Below are positions 9,936 to 18,674 of a DNA stretch of 39,120 nucleotides, in pieces (positions within the stretch are counted from its first letter, which is position 1; every line of letters starts with the position of its first letter). Source of the stretch: an uncultured Clostridium sp. (GTDB lineage Bacteria > Bacillota > Clostridia > TANB77 > CAG-508); the NCBI GenBank assembly GCA_948470605.1, contig CAOKPI010000016.1, forward strand, positions 1 through 39,120. The letters are read 5' to 3'. Position numbers and translations under genes: made by a program. The notes beneath the pieces were generated by a model. That model did not search any database. It was not told the origin of the DNA and saw nothing but the letters and a program-made list of their open reading frames with translations.

Positions 9936-10077
9936 TTATAACATTCCTTTCTTCTTTTTCTCCTTTCTATTTTATCCATTTTTTTCTAGTTTATGCAAAG
10001 AGATAGTATAGTCAATCATTATCGTGTACATTTTTTCTGTGTAATATATTTAGTTTGGAAAACTTTCCTAGAATATT

Positions 10078-10207
10078 AAAAGAGTGCCATTACTGACACT
10101 CATTCTATAATTAAGTCTAGAAAAGTTTAGGTGGGGTGGTCTTCCCACATCTCCTACATTTTTCAATGGGCTACGGCTACCAGTTCCGTCCTCTAAAACT
10201 TTTCTTT
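10078..10207 (-). ncRNA. Unidentified structured RNA with its own promoter and terminator
   Basis: On the minus strand a closing stem AGAAAAGTTTT / AAACTTTTCT (10195-10205 with 10119-10128) encloses GC-rich inner helices. One is CATT-GAAA-AATG with a GNRA loop, and another is GTGGG / CCCAC. Just after it is a terminator hairpin, GAGTG-loop-CACTC (10082-10101) with TTTT. A promoter precedes it. The region is clearly richer in G+C than its surroundings and has no reading frame. I could not match it to 6S RNA, SRP RNA or a riboswitch that I know. It could be a small RNA or a terminated leader of eno, whose start is about 145 bases further on. Confidence 0.6.
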
Positions 10208-10226
10208 TTTATTATATGCTATCATT

Positions 10227-10255
10227 ATAATATCATACTTCTTTTTACTTTTCAA
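10227..10255 (-). promoter_or_regulatory. Promoter of the structured RNA
   Basis: The minus strand has TTGAAA (10250-10255), 17 bases, then TATTAT (10227-10232), about 20 bases before the closing stem of the RNA. It overlaps the end of the gene at 10252. Confidence 0.55.
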
Positions 10256-10620
10256 GTTCTAGACGCATAAAAATAATTATGTTGAAAATACTTTTTTACT
10301 TTCTTTTCATCCATTCTATACATCGTTCTAACAAAATTAACATTATTTTTACTAACTTTTACAACAACCAAAACAAAGGCATCGTGTACTTTATATCTCT
10401 TTATGAATTCAATTGACTGTTTCTTCTCATTCCTTGCTAAATAGGTAGGATTTTTAATAATATCTTTTATGTTATCTCCATATTTTTCAAAATCTTTCTT
10501 ATGTCTTTCTTTTATATGATTTATATTTAAATCTCCGATAAATATTGGTAATTCTTGCTTATAATTTAATCCTAAAATTTGTATCACTTCTTTTGTTATC
10601 TTTCCTATCTCATAATTCAT
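10252..10620 (-). CDS. BECR/PBECR-type nuclease-like protein
   Basis: This 122-residue protein starts after GGAGAAT and follows recN by 21 bases. The order of conserved-looking blocks resembles small barnase-EndoU-colicin-RelE-type (PBECR) domains often found in mobile elements and in toxin contexts. These blocks are HIKERHKKDFEKYGDNI, then IIKNPTYLARNE, then SIEFIKRY and a beta strand VLVVVKVS. The His in HIKERH and the later Arg/Tyr residues are candidates for the active site. No immunity or antitoxin gene is obvious beside it. The family call is from pattern memory only. Co-transcription with recN is likely from the spacing. Confidence 0.5.
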   Translation of the reverse strand: MNYEIGKITKEVIQILGLNYKQELPIFIGDLNINHIKERHKKDFEKYGDNIKDIIKNPTYLARNEKKQSIEFIKRYKVHDAFVLVVVKVSKNNVNFVRTMYRMDEKKVKKYFQHNYFYASRT

Positions 10621-10641
10621 TTATTCTCCTTTCCTACTAAA

Positions 10642-12273
10642 TTAAGAAGCCTTTTTATTTCTCAATTCATTGGCATATCGCAAACTTATTTCATTAATCT
10701 CCCCAGAAGAAATTCTTGCAATTTCTTCAATCACTTCATTTTCTTGTAATAATTTAATTTGTGTTTTTGTTCTATTTTCTTCAATTTCTTTACTAATAAA
10801 ATAATTATAATCTGCCATAGCTGCTATATTTGGCAAATGGGATATACACATAACTTGATGACTATTCGCAATCTTTTTCAATTTATTGGCTACTGCATTT
10901 GCTGCCTTTCCACTAATTCCTGTATCAATTTCATCAAATACAAGCACTGGCATTTTGTCGGTATCTGCTAATACCTTTTTAATCGCCAACATAGTTCTTG
11001 CCATTTCTCCTCCTGAAGCTATTTTAGACAATTCCTTTTCCTCTTCTCCTTTATTCGTAATAATATAAAAAGTTACTTTATCTTTTCCAGTTTTTAAATA
11101 TTCATTTTCCAAATAAGTCACTTTAACATTTATTTTAGCATACTTCATTTCCAGTTCTTCTAATTCTTGATTAATCTTTCCTTGTAATTTGCTTGCCTTT
11201 TTCTCTCTTATTTCATGCATTTGATTGGCTAATAATTTCATTTGTTCTTCTATTTCATTTTGTTCTTTTCTTAATTTTTCATTGTATTCTTCTAAATTTT
11301 CAATATGCTCCACTTCTTCTTTCATGGTTTCCCTGTATTTTAAAATTTCCACTATGGTATTTCCATACTTTCTTTTCAAAGCACAAATCAAATCCAATCT
11401 TTCTTCTATAAAGTTTCTTTCCTCTTCATCAAAATCCATATCACTTTTATAACTATTTACATCTCTCGCTAATTCTTGTAATTCGTAATAAATGTTTTTT
11501 AACTCACTAGAAGCTTTTTCGTATTTACTATCCATTTGTTCAATTTTTTCTAAGGCTCGGATTGCCATACTAATACTATCAATGCCATTTTCTGAAATTA
11601 AAGTGTCTGCTTCCTTCAAATTTTCTGTGATTTTTTCTGCATTTAAAATAATCTTTCTTTTTTCTTCTAATTCTTCCTCTTCCTTTGTTTTTAAATTAGC
11701 TTCTTCAATTTCTTTGATTTGATATTGTAATAAATCTAATTTTCTTTGTCTTTCTTTTTCATCTCCAAAATTATTTTTCAACTCTTGTTTGATTTCGCAA
11801 TATTTATCATATAGTTCAGCATATTTTTGCTTTTTGGCTAAAATTTCTTCCCCAACAAAGCCATCTAAATAGTTTAAATGCATTTTGTTTTCTAATAAAT
11901 TTTGATTATCATTTTGTCCATGTATTTCAATGAATTGACTCATAAATTCTTTTAATTCATTAACTGTTACCATTCTTCCATTGATTTTACACATATTTTT
12001 ACCATGTAAACTAATTTCTCTAGATACTATAATATTTCCATCGATTGCTTTTTCATTTTCTGGTTCATATAGGCACAATTCGACAAAAGACTGGCTTTCT
12101 CCTTTTCGAATCATTTCTTTTGAAAATCTACCTCCTGATATAATTTGTAGGGAATCAATAATTAATGTTTTCCCTGCTCCTGTTTCTCCTGTTAATACAT
12201 TTAAACCTTCATTTAAATCAATGGTTATATCTTCTATAATTCCTATATTTTTTATATGTAGTGTTGTTATCAT
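10642..12273 (-). CDS. recN: DNA repair protein RecN
   Basis: RecN is an SMC-like ATPase acting at DNA double-strand breaks. The 543-residue protein has a Walker A motif GETGAGKT (about residues 30-37), a long central coiled coil (about 150-370), the ABC signature ASGGEMARTMLA, and Walker B VLVFDEIDTGISG followed by the H-loop CISHLP. The ATG at 12273 follows AGGAGG. The length is normal for RecN. The usual upstream neighbour argR is absent here; asd is divergent upstream. No in-frame CGG. Confidence 0.96.
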   Translation of the reverse strand: MITTLHIKNIGIIEDITIDLNEGLNVLTGETGAGKTLIIDSLQIISGGRFSKEMIRKGESQSFVELCLYEPENEKAIDGNIIVSREISLHGKNMCKINGRMVTVNELKEFMSQFIEIHGQNDNQNLLENKMHLNYLDGFVGEEILAKKQKYAELYDKYCEIKQELKNNFGDEKERQRKLDLLQYQIKEIEEANLKTKEEEELEEKRKIILNAEKITENLKEADTLISENGIDSISMAIRALEKIEQMDSKYEKASSELKNIYYELQELARDVNSYKSDMDFDEEERNFIEERLDLICALKRKYGNTIVEILKYRETMKEEVEHIENLEEYNEKLRKEQNEIEEQMKLLANQMHEIREKKASKLQGKINQELEELEMKYAKINVKVTYLENEYLKTGKDKVTFYIITNKGEEEKELSKIASGGEMARTMLAIKKVLADTDKMPVLVFDEIDTGISGKAANAVANKLKKIANSHQVMCISHLPNIAAMADYNYFISKEIEENRTKTQIKLLQENEVIEEIARISSGEINEISLRYANELRNKKAS

Positions 12274-12502
12274 AATAGTACCTCCTAAATTTCACTAAAA
12301 ATATGTTCGCACTTATTGTATCTCGATTTTTATAAATTGTCAATACTTTTTACGAACATTTTTTCTTTTTTATTTTTCATACATTACTACTTATTCTTAG
12401 TTACCTTTTATTCTAAAAATTTATCTATTTTTTTTGAGTAGCAATCTCATTTATTTAGCATATTTTATCAATAGAACATTCTAAACGTAAGGAGGTATTT
12501 TT

Positions 12503-13498
12503 ATGCCAAGCAATTATAAAGTTGCTATTGTAGGAGCCAGTGGTTTAGTCGGAAGAACGGTTTTAAGAGTCTTAGAAGAAAAAACTTTGCCTCATATCTC
12601 TTATACCCTTTTCTCTTCTGCTAAATCCGCTGGTTCTAAAATTCGATTTTTAGGGCAAGATTATATCATATGTGAATTAAACGAAACATCTTTTGACACT
12701 CACTTTGATTATGCTATTTTTTGTGCTGGTGGTAGTGTATCAGAAAAATACGCACCCATTGCTGTATCAAAAGGTTGTATTGTCATCGACAACAGTAGTG
12801 TTTTTCGTATGCATCCAGATGTCCCACTTGTTGTACCAGAAGTAAATCCAGAAGATATTTTTTCTCATCATGGAATCATAGCCAACCCCAATTGTTCCAC
12901 CATTCAAGCTATGCTTCCTTTAAAAGCCATTGATAGAAAATATACGATTAAAAGAATTGTCTATTCTACTTATCAAGCTGTTTCAGGAGCTGGTCGATTC
13001 GGTATCGAGGATTTAGAAAACAGAGCAAATGAAACAGACTTAAAAAAACTCCCTTATTCTATTTATAACAACTGTATTCCCCACATTGACGTTTTTATGG
13101 AACATGGTTACACCAAAGAAGAATACAAAATGATAGAGGAAACAAGAAAAATATTACATCATCCCCATCTACCAATTACAGCAACAGCTGTTAGAGTTCC
13201 TGTCACAAATTGTCATGGTGAATCCATCAACCTTGAACTAGAAAAGGAATTTGACATTTATGACATTCGTTTATTATTAGAAAATTTCCCAGGAATTCTT
13301 GTTGTAGACCATCCTGAAAAAAATTTCTATCCTTTAGCTAGCAAAGCCAATGGAAATGATGAGGTATTTGTGGGAAGGATTAGACGAGATTTTAGTATTA
13401 AAAATGGTATCAATTTATGGGTTGTTGCTGATAATTTAAGAAAAGGAGCTGCTACGAATGCCATTCAAATATTAGAAAAACTCTTAAACAATTCTTAA
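12503..13498 (+). CDS. asd: Aspartate-semialdehyde dehydrogenase
   Basis: Asd reduces aspartyl phosphate to aspartate semialdehyde, for the lysine, diaminopimelate, threonine and methionine branch. The 331 residues begin with the nucleotide-binding motif VAIVGASGLVGRTVLR. The catalytic cysteine is in NPNCSTIQ (about residue 134), and STYQAVSGAG and a substrate-binding region with RVPV (about 233) follow. The ATG at 12503 lies after AAGGAGG. No other amino-acid gene is adjacent, so it appears to be a solitary gene. The 12274-12502 gap upstream is AT-rich and I see no second gene there. Confidence 0.95.
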   Translation: MPSNYKVAIVGASGLVGRTVLRVLEEKTLPHISYTLFSSAKSAGSKIRFLGQDYIICELNETSFDTHFDYAIFCAGGSVSEKYAPIAVSKGCIVIDNSSVFRMHPDVPLVVPEVNPEDIFSHHGIIANPNCSTIQAMLPLKAIDRKYTIKRIVYSTYQAVSGAGRFGIEDLENRANETDLKKLPYSIYNNCIPHIDVFMEHGYTKEEYKMIEETRKILHHPHLPITATAVRVPVTNCHGESINLELEKEFDIYDIRLLLENFPGILVVDHPEKNFYPLASKANGNDEVFVGRIRRDFSIKNGINLWVVADNLRKGAATNAIQILEKLLNNS

Positions 13499-13583
13499 TT
13501 TTTTGTAGAAATTTGCATTATCTACTCTCTATATGCTATAATTAATTTTGAAATACATAGAAACAAATTTAAGAGGGATACAC

Positions 13584-14120
13584 ATGAAACCATTGATAAA
13601 AGAATTATCAGATAATGATAAAGAATTTCAAAAAATTATAAAAGAATTGATTCATAATGAAACCGTACAAGAAATGAAAAATTATAGACAGCATTATGAA
13701 ACCAGTTGTTTTGAGCATTGCTATACAGCTGCTTATTACTGTTTTATCATTGCTAAAAAATATCATTTAGATTACCAATCATTGACTCGTGCTGCTATGC
13801 TTCATGATTTATTTTTGTACGATTGGCGAGTACGACAACCAGATAGAAAAGGATTGCATGCTTTTACGCATGGAAAAAAAGCTTGTGAAAATGCTTGTAA
13901 ATTATTTGATTTAAACGAAAAAGAAAAAGATATTATTACAAAACATATGTGGCCTGTTACGATTGCATTTCCTAAATCCATAGAAGGTTTTATCTTAACA
14001 TTTGTTGACAAATATTGTGCCTTATCCGAAACCTTTGACGTGTTTCAATCCAAATTGTTTAGAAAACAAGCCTTTCGTTATGCCTATGTGTTTTTAAGTT
14101 TATTCATCATTCGAATTTAA
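13584..14120 (+). CDS. HD-domain phosphohydrolase
   Basis: The start at 13584 follows AAGAGGG; an ATG at 13548 has no such site. The 178-residue protein carries HD-superfamily metal-binding residues: an early His in SCFEHCYTAAYYC, the MLHD doublet (about residue 75), a later HAFTHGKKA, and HMWPVT followed by VDKYCALSE. It resembles the small YedJ-like HD hydrolases of Clostridia, but the substrate is unknown. The stop is only two bases before a 207-base inverted-repeat element, so the extreme C-terminus may have been altered by its insertion. Confidence 0.8.
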   Translation: MKPLIKELSDNDKEFQKIIKELIHNETVQEMKNYRQHYETSCFEHCYTAAYYCFIIAKKYHLDYQSLTRAAMLHDLFLYDWRVRQPDRKGLHAFTHGKKACENACKLFDLNEKEKDIITKHMWPVTIAFPKSIEGFILTFVDKYCALSETFDVFQSKLFRKQAFRYAYVFLSLFIIRI

Positions 14121-14122
14121 GA

Positions 14123-14329
14123 GCAATTAGGGACGTTTCCTTTTGCTCCTTTATTTTGATAGAATGACGAATGCGTCAGTAAAATAATAAATAGAACATC
14201 TTATAAAATCAATTAGGGAATCTCACTAACCATGAGGGCGCTGATTGATTTTAATAGATGTTCTTTATTATGTAACAAGCCGAGGAATGATAGAAAAATA
14301 AAGGAGCAAAAGGAAACGTCCCTAATTGC
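14123..14329. mobile_element. MITE/REP-like element with 35-base perfect terminal inverted repeats
   Basis: The left end, 14123-14157 (GCAATTAGGGACGTTTCC then TTTTGCTCC and TTTATTTT), is the exact reverse complement of 14295-14329. A second inner pair, AGAACATCT with AAAATCAAT, also mirrors, so nearly the whole element can fold as one hairpin. It carries no gene. The GGGACG-type ends recall short non-autonomous repeats in Firmicutes. It fills the gap between two convergent genes almost exactly and may serve as their terminator. No target duplication is evident. Confidence 0.8.
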
Positions 14330-14331
14330 CC

Positions 14332-14670
14332 CTATTTATTTTCTTCTGCCCATCGAATCATTTTAATATCTTTATATTTCGATAATACCGTTTTATATTT
14401 ATCATATTCTTCCTCCCACAAAGCATCTGGCACATTATCAAACGCCTTAAATATTTTTTCTGCCTCTGCCAAATAAATTAATTGCTCTTGTGGTGACATA
14501 TTTTCGTATTGTCTAGCAAATGTATATAATTTATCTAACATTTGGTTTGCTTCAATAAAAGACCAAAAATCTTTTACCTTCATCCCAAACATCTTAATTT
14601 GCAATATAGCATAGGCTATTAAGGCAAATATTACAAATATTAATAGATATATAATTGTGTATATCGCCAT
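14332..14670 (-). CDS. Membrane-anchored protein of unknown function, 112 residues
   Basis: The protein begins with one hydrophobic helix (MAIYTIIYLLIFVIFALIAY) followed by a soluble, mostly helical part containing DKLYTFARQYENMSPQEQL and LAEAEKIFKAFDNVPDALWEEE. The start follows AAAAGAGG. It looks like a single-span inner-membrane protein with a cytoplasmic helical domain. I do not recognise the family. Its stop is two bases from the right end of the inverted-repeat element. Confidence 0.7.
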   Translation of the reverse strand: MAIYTIIYLLIFVIFALIAYAILQIKMFGMKVKDFWSFIEANQMLDKLYTFARQYENMSPQEQLIYLAEAEKIFKAFDNVPDALWEEEYDKYKTVLSKYKDIKMIRWAEENK

Positions 14671-14801
14671 TTTTACACCTCTTTTGTTTTCCCTTTTGTA
14701 TTACTTTTCAATTATAGCATGTCTGATTTTTTTTTGCAACTGATTGTTCTATTTCTATTTTTTGTGTTATAATCATAGGTATAGAAAAAGTGGAGGTTTT
14801 T

Positions 14802-15661
14802 ATGAACGAAAAATTTGCAATCACCAAAAAAGCTGGAATATATGGCATGATAGGAAATCTTTTTTTATTAATCATCAAAGCCATCATTGGGTTTATGAGT
14901 CATAGTCAAGCTATGATAGCAGATAGTTTTAACAGTGCTGGTGATATTTTTGCCTCTTTGATGACTTTTATTGGCAATAAAATTGCTAGTGCTCCCCATG
15001 ATGAAGACCACAATTTAGGACATGGAAAAGCAGAATACCTCTTTTCTATGTTTATTAGTATTTCTATGATTTTTGTATCTAGTAAATTACTATACGATTC
15101 TGTTATCACTTTAGTAAAGGGTAGTGAGCTTCACTTTTCTTGGTTCTTAGTAGTTGTTTGTGTCGCAACCATCATCACCAAACTATGGCTTTTCTTATAT
15201 ACCAAACGAGCTTATCAAAAACACCACAACATATTATTAGAAGCCAATATGAAGGACCACAAAAATGATTGCATCGTAACCACTTTTACTTTACTATCTG
15301 TTTTACTGACTTTAGCTAATATCTATTGGTTTGATAGTATTGTTGGCATTGGTATTTCTCTTTGGATTTGTTATACCGGAATTACTATTTTTATTGAAAG
15401 CTATAATGTTTTAATGGATATTAGTGTAGATGATAAAACAAAAAAGTTAATTTTAGACATTGTTCATACTTATGCAGAAATTAAAGAAGTAGAAACCATT
15501 GTCTCTACTCCTGTTGGTGACAAATATCTTATATTTTTAACCATTTGCTTAGATGGTAATATGTCCACTTTTGAAAGCCATAAATTGGCTGATAGCCTTG
15601 AAAATACTATCAATGGATTAGATAAGATTTACAAGACGTGGTTCATGTTGAGCCAGTTTAA
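14802..15661 (+). CDS. Cation diffusion facilitator transporter with a -1 frame break near its end
   Basis: CDF proteins export divalent metals (Zn, Mn, Co, Fe) by proton antiport. The start at 14802 follows GGAGG. Helix II has SQAMIADSFNSAGDIFAS with the metal-site Asp residues and HNLGHGKAEYLFS follows. Helix V has MKDHKNDC, another family hallmark, and a cytoplasmic domain closes the protein. In the starting frame the last family motif is lost and the frame would run 142 bases further, over the convergent gene, to 15803. In the -1 frame, just after DKI, the sequence reads LQDVVHVEPV and stops at 15659-15661; HVEP is the usual CDF end. One missing T in the ATTT at 15627-15630 would explain it. 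No CGG is involved. The corrected length is 286 residues. Confidence 0.85.
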
Positions 15662-17044
15662 ATTCCTGGTTGTTCATGCTCTCCTCCGTGCCTCTTCCAT
15701 CATTTCAGTACCTATCTTCTCGATTATTTCCTCTCGTTCTGGCATTTGCCCTCTTTCTTCTACCATTTCTTCTATTTTATCTTTGATATCTTCTCTATTA
15801 TAGGTTTCTCCTAATTCCTCATATCTTTCCAAAATTTCATCTACTAATTTAGCTAAATAGGATTCATCTATATGGATATGTCGAACATCAGAGGAATTAT
15901 CCTTAATTTCTGTTATACTTATATCATCACAACCCGCTTCTCTATGTCGTTCGATTCTTTCTGCTTCCTCTCCCAAATCTGTATTTCGACGCCTATTCAT
16001 AAATCTCCTAACTTCCCTTGTAGTCGGTCTAACAGAATGTGTTTCAATAGGAATACTAATCGCTTCTCCATTATCTTGTCTTGGTGTCCTAATATAGGAA
16101 ACTTCTATCGTTCCAGCTGAACCAATATGAAGTCCTACTTGATTTTCATTATCGCCCTTTATTTGATAAATGGATTGCATTTTCTTTTCTTCTAATTTGC
16201 TTCCATCCCCATTTAAGCTATCAATTCCCTTGTTTGGGCTTTGTCCATATCTTTGCTCTAACGTATCTATTTTTTCTGCCACTGTTTGTTTATGAATTTT
16301 TCCCGTTTTAGGGTCTTTCTTTTCTACCTGTTTGATTCCAACAAAACTAAATCTTGTACTATTAGCTTCTTCCAGGTCGTCTGATTCTACCACTTGAATT
16401 TTTTGATAGCCTTTTCCTTGCACCTTTAATAAAGATTCCATTGTTTCACTATCTGTTACTTTTTGATTGACATCGATTTCTGTTTTAGAAGGTATGCTTT
16501 CTAGTTCGTCCTCTGACAGCAGATTTTCCTCTCGTTCTTCCTCTTCTCCCGCTTCTCTCTCCTCTTTTGTTTCCATTTCTTTATCAGCCTCAATTTCAGC
16601 TACTTTTTTCAAATCCTTTGTTGTTATCCCTAATTCTTTTGCAACAGCATCTAATCTGTCTTGCTCCATCTCGTTTAAATCTAGCCATCCCTCTTTATTT
16701 AAGCCTTGTAACTGTTCTAACAACTGCTCTTTCTCTTTATATTTTTCACTCAATAAAATAAAATCATAAGCATCGGATTTATTATTCCCACCAATTACTT
16801 CTCCGTCTTCTGTCTCATATCTCTCTACTTGGAATACCTTACCCTCTTTATCTTGTAGCTGTTCTATCACCAAATACACATCGCCAATGGTATCAATTTG
16901 TCCCAAATACTTTACATTTAAGACTTTTTCCTCTGAATTTTCACGTTTTTTCTGGAATTGTTCATCCGCAATCTCTGTTTCTCTAGCATCTCTTAATGCC
17001 CTCATCTTATCTAATATTTTTTCTTGGTCAAAATCTCTATCCAT
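15658..17044 (-). CDS. Acidic protein of unknown function, probably ending after a +1 shift
   Basis: The protein is soluble, strongly acidic and Glu/Lys-rich. It has no signal peptide or membrane span, and an N-terminal helix MDRDFDQEKILDKMRALRDA. A central Glu-rich tract (about residues 165-185) and a region with FVGIKQVEKKDPKTGKIHK suggest a multidomain regulatory or structural protein, but I recognise no family. The starting frame ends in EEA-RRRA at 15674. Codon 453 there is CGG followed by A. Applying the +1 rule gives EEA-GGEHEQPGI and a stop at 15658-15660 (461 residues), overlapping the corrected stop of the convergent transporter. The shift is inferred from the pattern in other genes, not from homology. 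The gene lies 14 bases after the rimO stop. Confidence 0.7.
15685..15688 (-). other. Candidate +1 frameshift site (GCA CGG A)
   Basis: The codons are GAG GCA CGG AGG AGA GCA TGA. This is the only in-frame CGG of the gene. Skipping the C at 15688 gives GCA GGA GGA GAG CAT GAA CAA CCA GGA ATT TAA. The unshifted end adds three Arg to an acidic protein and the shifted end is neutral to acidic. No homologue is available to decide. Confidence 0.55.
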
Positions 17045-17058
17045 ATATTTCTTCCCCC

Positions 17059-18426
17059 TTAATCTATGATTTCTGCTACTAAATCATAATCACTGATTCC
17101 AACTATTTTACATGTTACGAAATGATTTTGTCTATCTGTCCTATCTAATGGTTCTTTTTTGATATACACCAATCCATCCATTTCTGGTACATCTTGCTTA
17201 GTTCTTCCTACATAATATTTTCCATCAAAAGAGATGTTCTCTATTAAAACTTCACATTCTTGGTTTAATTTTTTCTCCAGATTTTCTCTTGAAATCTGCT
17301 GTTGTAATGCCATAATTTGACGGTACCTTGCTTTTTTCGTATTACCATGAATTTGTTTTGGTAATTTGGCAGCTGGTGTTCCCTCTTCTTTGGAATACAT
17401 AAAAGTCCCCAATTTATCAAATTTTGCTTGTCTTACCAATGTTAGCAATTCCTCAAAATCTTCTTTTGTCTCACCTGGAAATCCTACAATCAAACTAGTT
17501 CTCAAAGTCACATTGGGAATTTTCCCTTTTATCTTTTGAATTAATTCTTGTATTTGTTTTTTCGAGGTTCTTCGATTCATTTTCTTTAACATGCTATCTG
17601 AAATATGCTGAATCGGTATATCAAAATATTTTGCTATTTTAGGATTGTTGGCAACTACCTCTATTAATTCCTCTGTAATTCCTTCTGGATAAGAATACAA
17701 AAAGCGAATCCACTGAATACCTTCTATCTTACTGATTTCTTCCAATAATTCTGCTAATTTGCTCTCCCCATATAAATCCATTCCATATTTAGTCGTATCT
17801 TGTGCAATGATAATGAGTTCCTTTATTCCTTGGTCTGCCAACTGTTTTGCTTCTTCTAGTATATCTTCTTTTTTTCTACTAACAAACGGACCTCTGATGT
17901 ATGGAATCGCACAATAGGTACATTTATTGCTACAGCCTTCTCCTATTTTTAGATACGCATAATTTTCACCTGTTGTTATGGTTCTTCCCAAAAACTCCTC
18001 TTGTGTCAACATTGGCATCTTAGGAATTTCAGATATTTTCTGGCTTGTCTTATTTTTATTTGTTACTACTATCTCTCTTTTAATTAAATCCTCTATTTGG
18101 TTCCATAATGTATCATATTCTTCTATTTTGATAAACAAATCTACTTCTGGCAATGCTTTTCTTAGTTCCTGATAATACCTTTGCACCAAGCATCCCATTA
18201 CAATCAAATATTGACATCGTTTCTTCTTGTATTCTGCCATTTCTAAAATGGTATTAATTGCCTCTTCCTTAGCACTATCAATAAATCCACACGTATTAAT
18301 AACAATGATATCCGCTTTGGTTTCATCGTTTACTATTTCAAATTTGTTTTTTTTGAATATCCCAATCGTTGCTTCTGTGTCAATTAAATTTTTACTACAT
18401 CCTAGTGATACAAATCCTACTTTCAT
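17059..18426 (-). CDS. rimO: Ribosomal protein uS12 methylthiotransferase RimO
   Basis: RimO is a radical-SAM enzyme that methylthiolates an aspartate of ribosomal protein uS12. The start at 18426 (MKVGFVSLGCSKN) follows GGGAG; the longer frame to 18525 begins inside a repeat element and is rejected. The 455 residues contain the MTTase N-domain with conserved Cys (GCSKN, NTCGF, GCLVQRY). The radical-SAM motif CSNKCTYC in GEGCSNKCTYCAIPYIRG comes next, and a C-terminal TRAM domain from about residue 385. RimO rather than MiaB fits the GEGCSNKC-type motif and the overall length. Genes downstream are in the same direction with short gaps. Confidence 0.95.
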   Translation of the reverse strand: MKVGFVSLGCSKNLIDTEATIGIFKKNKFEIVNDETKADIIVINTCGFIDSAKEEAINTILEMAEYKKKRCQYLIVMGCLVQRYYQELRKALPEVDLFIKIEEYDTLWNQIEDLIKREIVVTNKNKTSQKISEIPKMPMLTQEEFLGRTITTGENYAYLKIGEGCSNKCTYCAIPYIRGPFVSRKKEDILEEAKQLADQGIKELIIIAQDTTKYGMDLYGESKLAELLEEISKIEGIQWIRFLYSYPEGITEELIEVVANNPKIAKYFDIPIQHISDSMLKKMNRRTSKKQIQELIQKIKGKIPNVTLRTSLIVGFPGETKEDFEELLTLVRQAKFDKLGTFMYSKEEGTPAAKLPKQIHGNTKKARYRQIMALQQQISRENLEKKLNQECEVLIENISFDGKYYVGRTKQDVPEMDGLVYIKKEPLDRTDRQNHFVTCKIVGISDYDLVAEIID

Positions 18427-18445
18427 TTTTTCTCCCTTTTTTAAA

Positions 18446-18669
18446 AAATTTGTGACAAGAGGGGCGCCCCTTTTTGTCACACTTTTACTATTTCTAGTAT
18501 GGTTATTATATTCTTTATGAAGCAACGTTTCGTGAGAACCAGCAAGCTACAGTCTGTTAAGAATTCTTCAGACTGTATGAAGCCTAAGAATTGCAAGTAA
18601 AAAACTATAATAACCTTTTATAAATTATTTGGTTGTGACAAAAAGGGGCGCCCCTCTTGTCACAAATTT
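18446..18669. mobile_element. Inverted-repeat element with GC-rich palindromic ends
   Basis: The 36 bases at 18446-18481 are the exact reverse complement of 18634-18669. Each end is itself a palindrome, TGTGACAA-AGGGGCGCCCCT-TTGTCACA apart from one mismatch. The inside holds another hairpin around GAATTC (CAGTCTG/CAGACTG). The GC-rich ends are unlike the surrounding DNA and no gene is inside. It sits between rng and rimO; its right end overlaps the space just after the shortened rng stop. It is probably a non-autonomous repeat (REP/MITE class). Confidence 0.85.
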
Positions 18670-18674
18670 CTTCT

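Noticed and set aside
10078..10207. Fluoride riboswitch in front of eno
   Set aside because: The location is suggestive, but the conserved fluoride aptamer sequence is not present.
15662..15803. Long 3' end of the cation-efflux frame into the opposing gene
   Set aside because: It lacks the family ending and overlaps a coding region on the other strand; the -1 frame carries HVEP and a stop.
18427..18525. Extended N-terminus of RimO
   Set aside because: It lies in the inverted-repeat element; the start at 18426 has a proper ribosome binding site and matches the family start.
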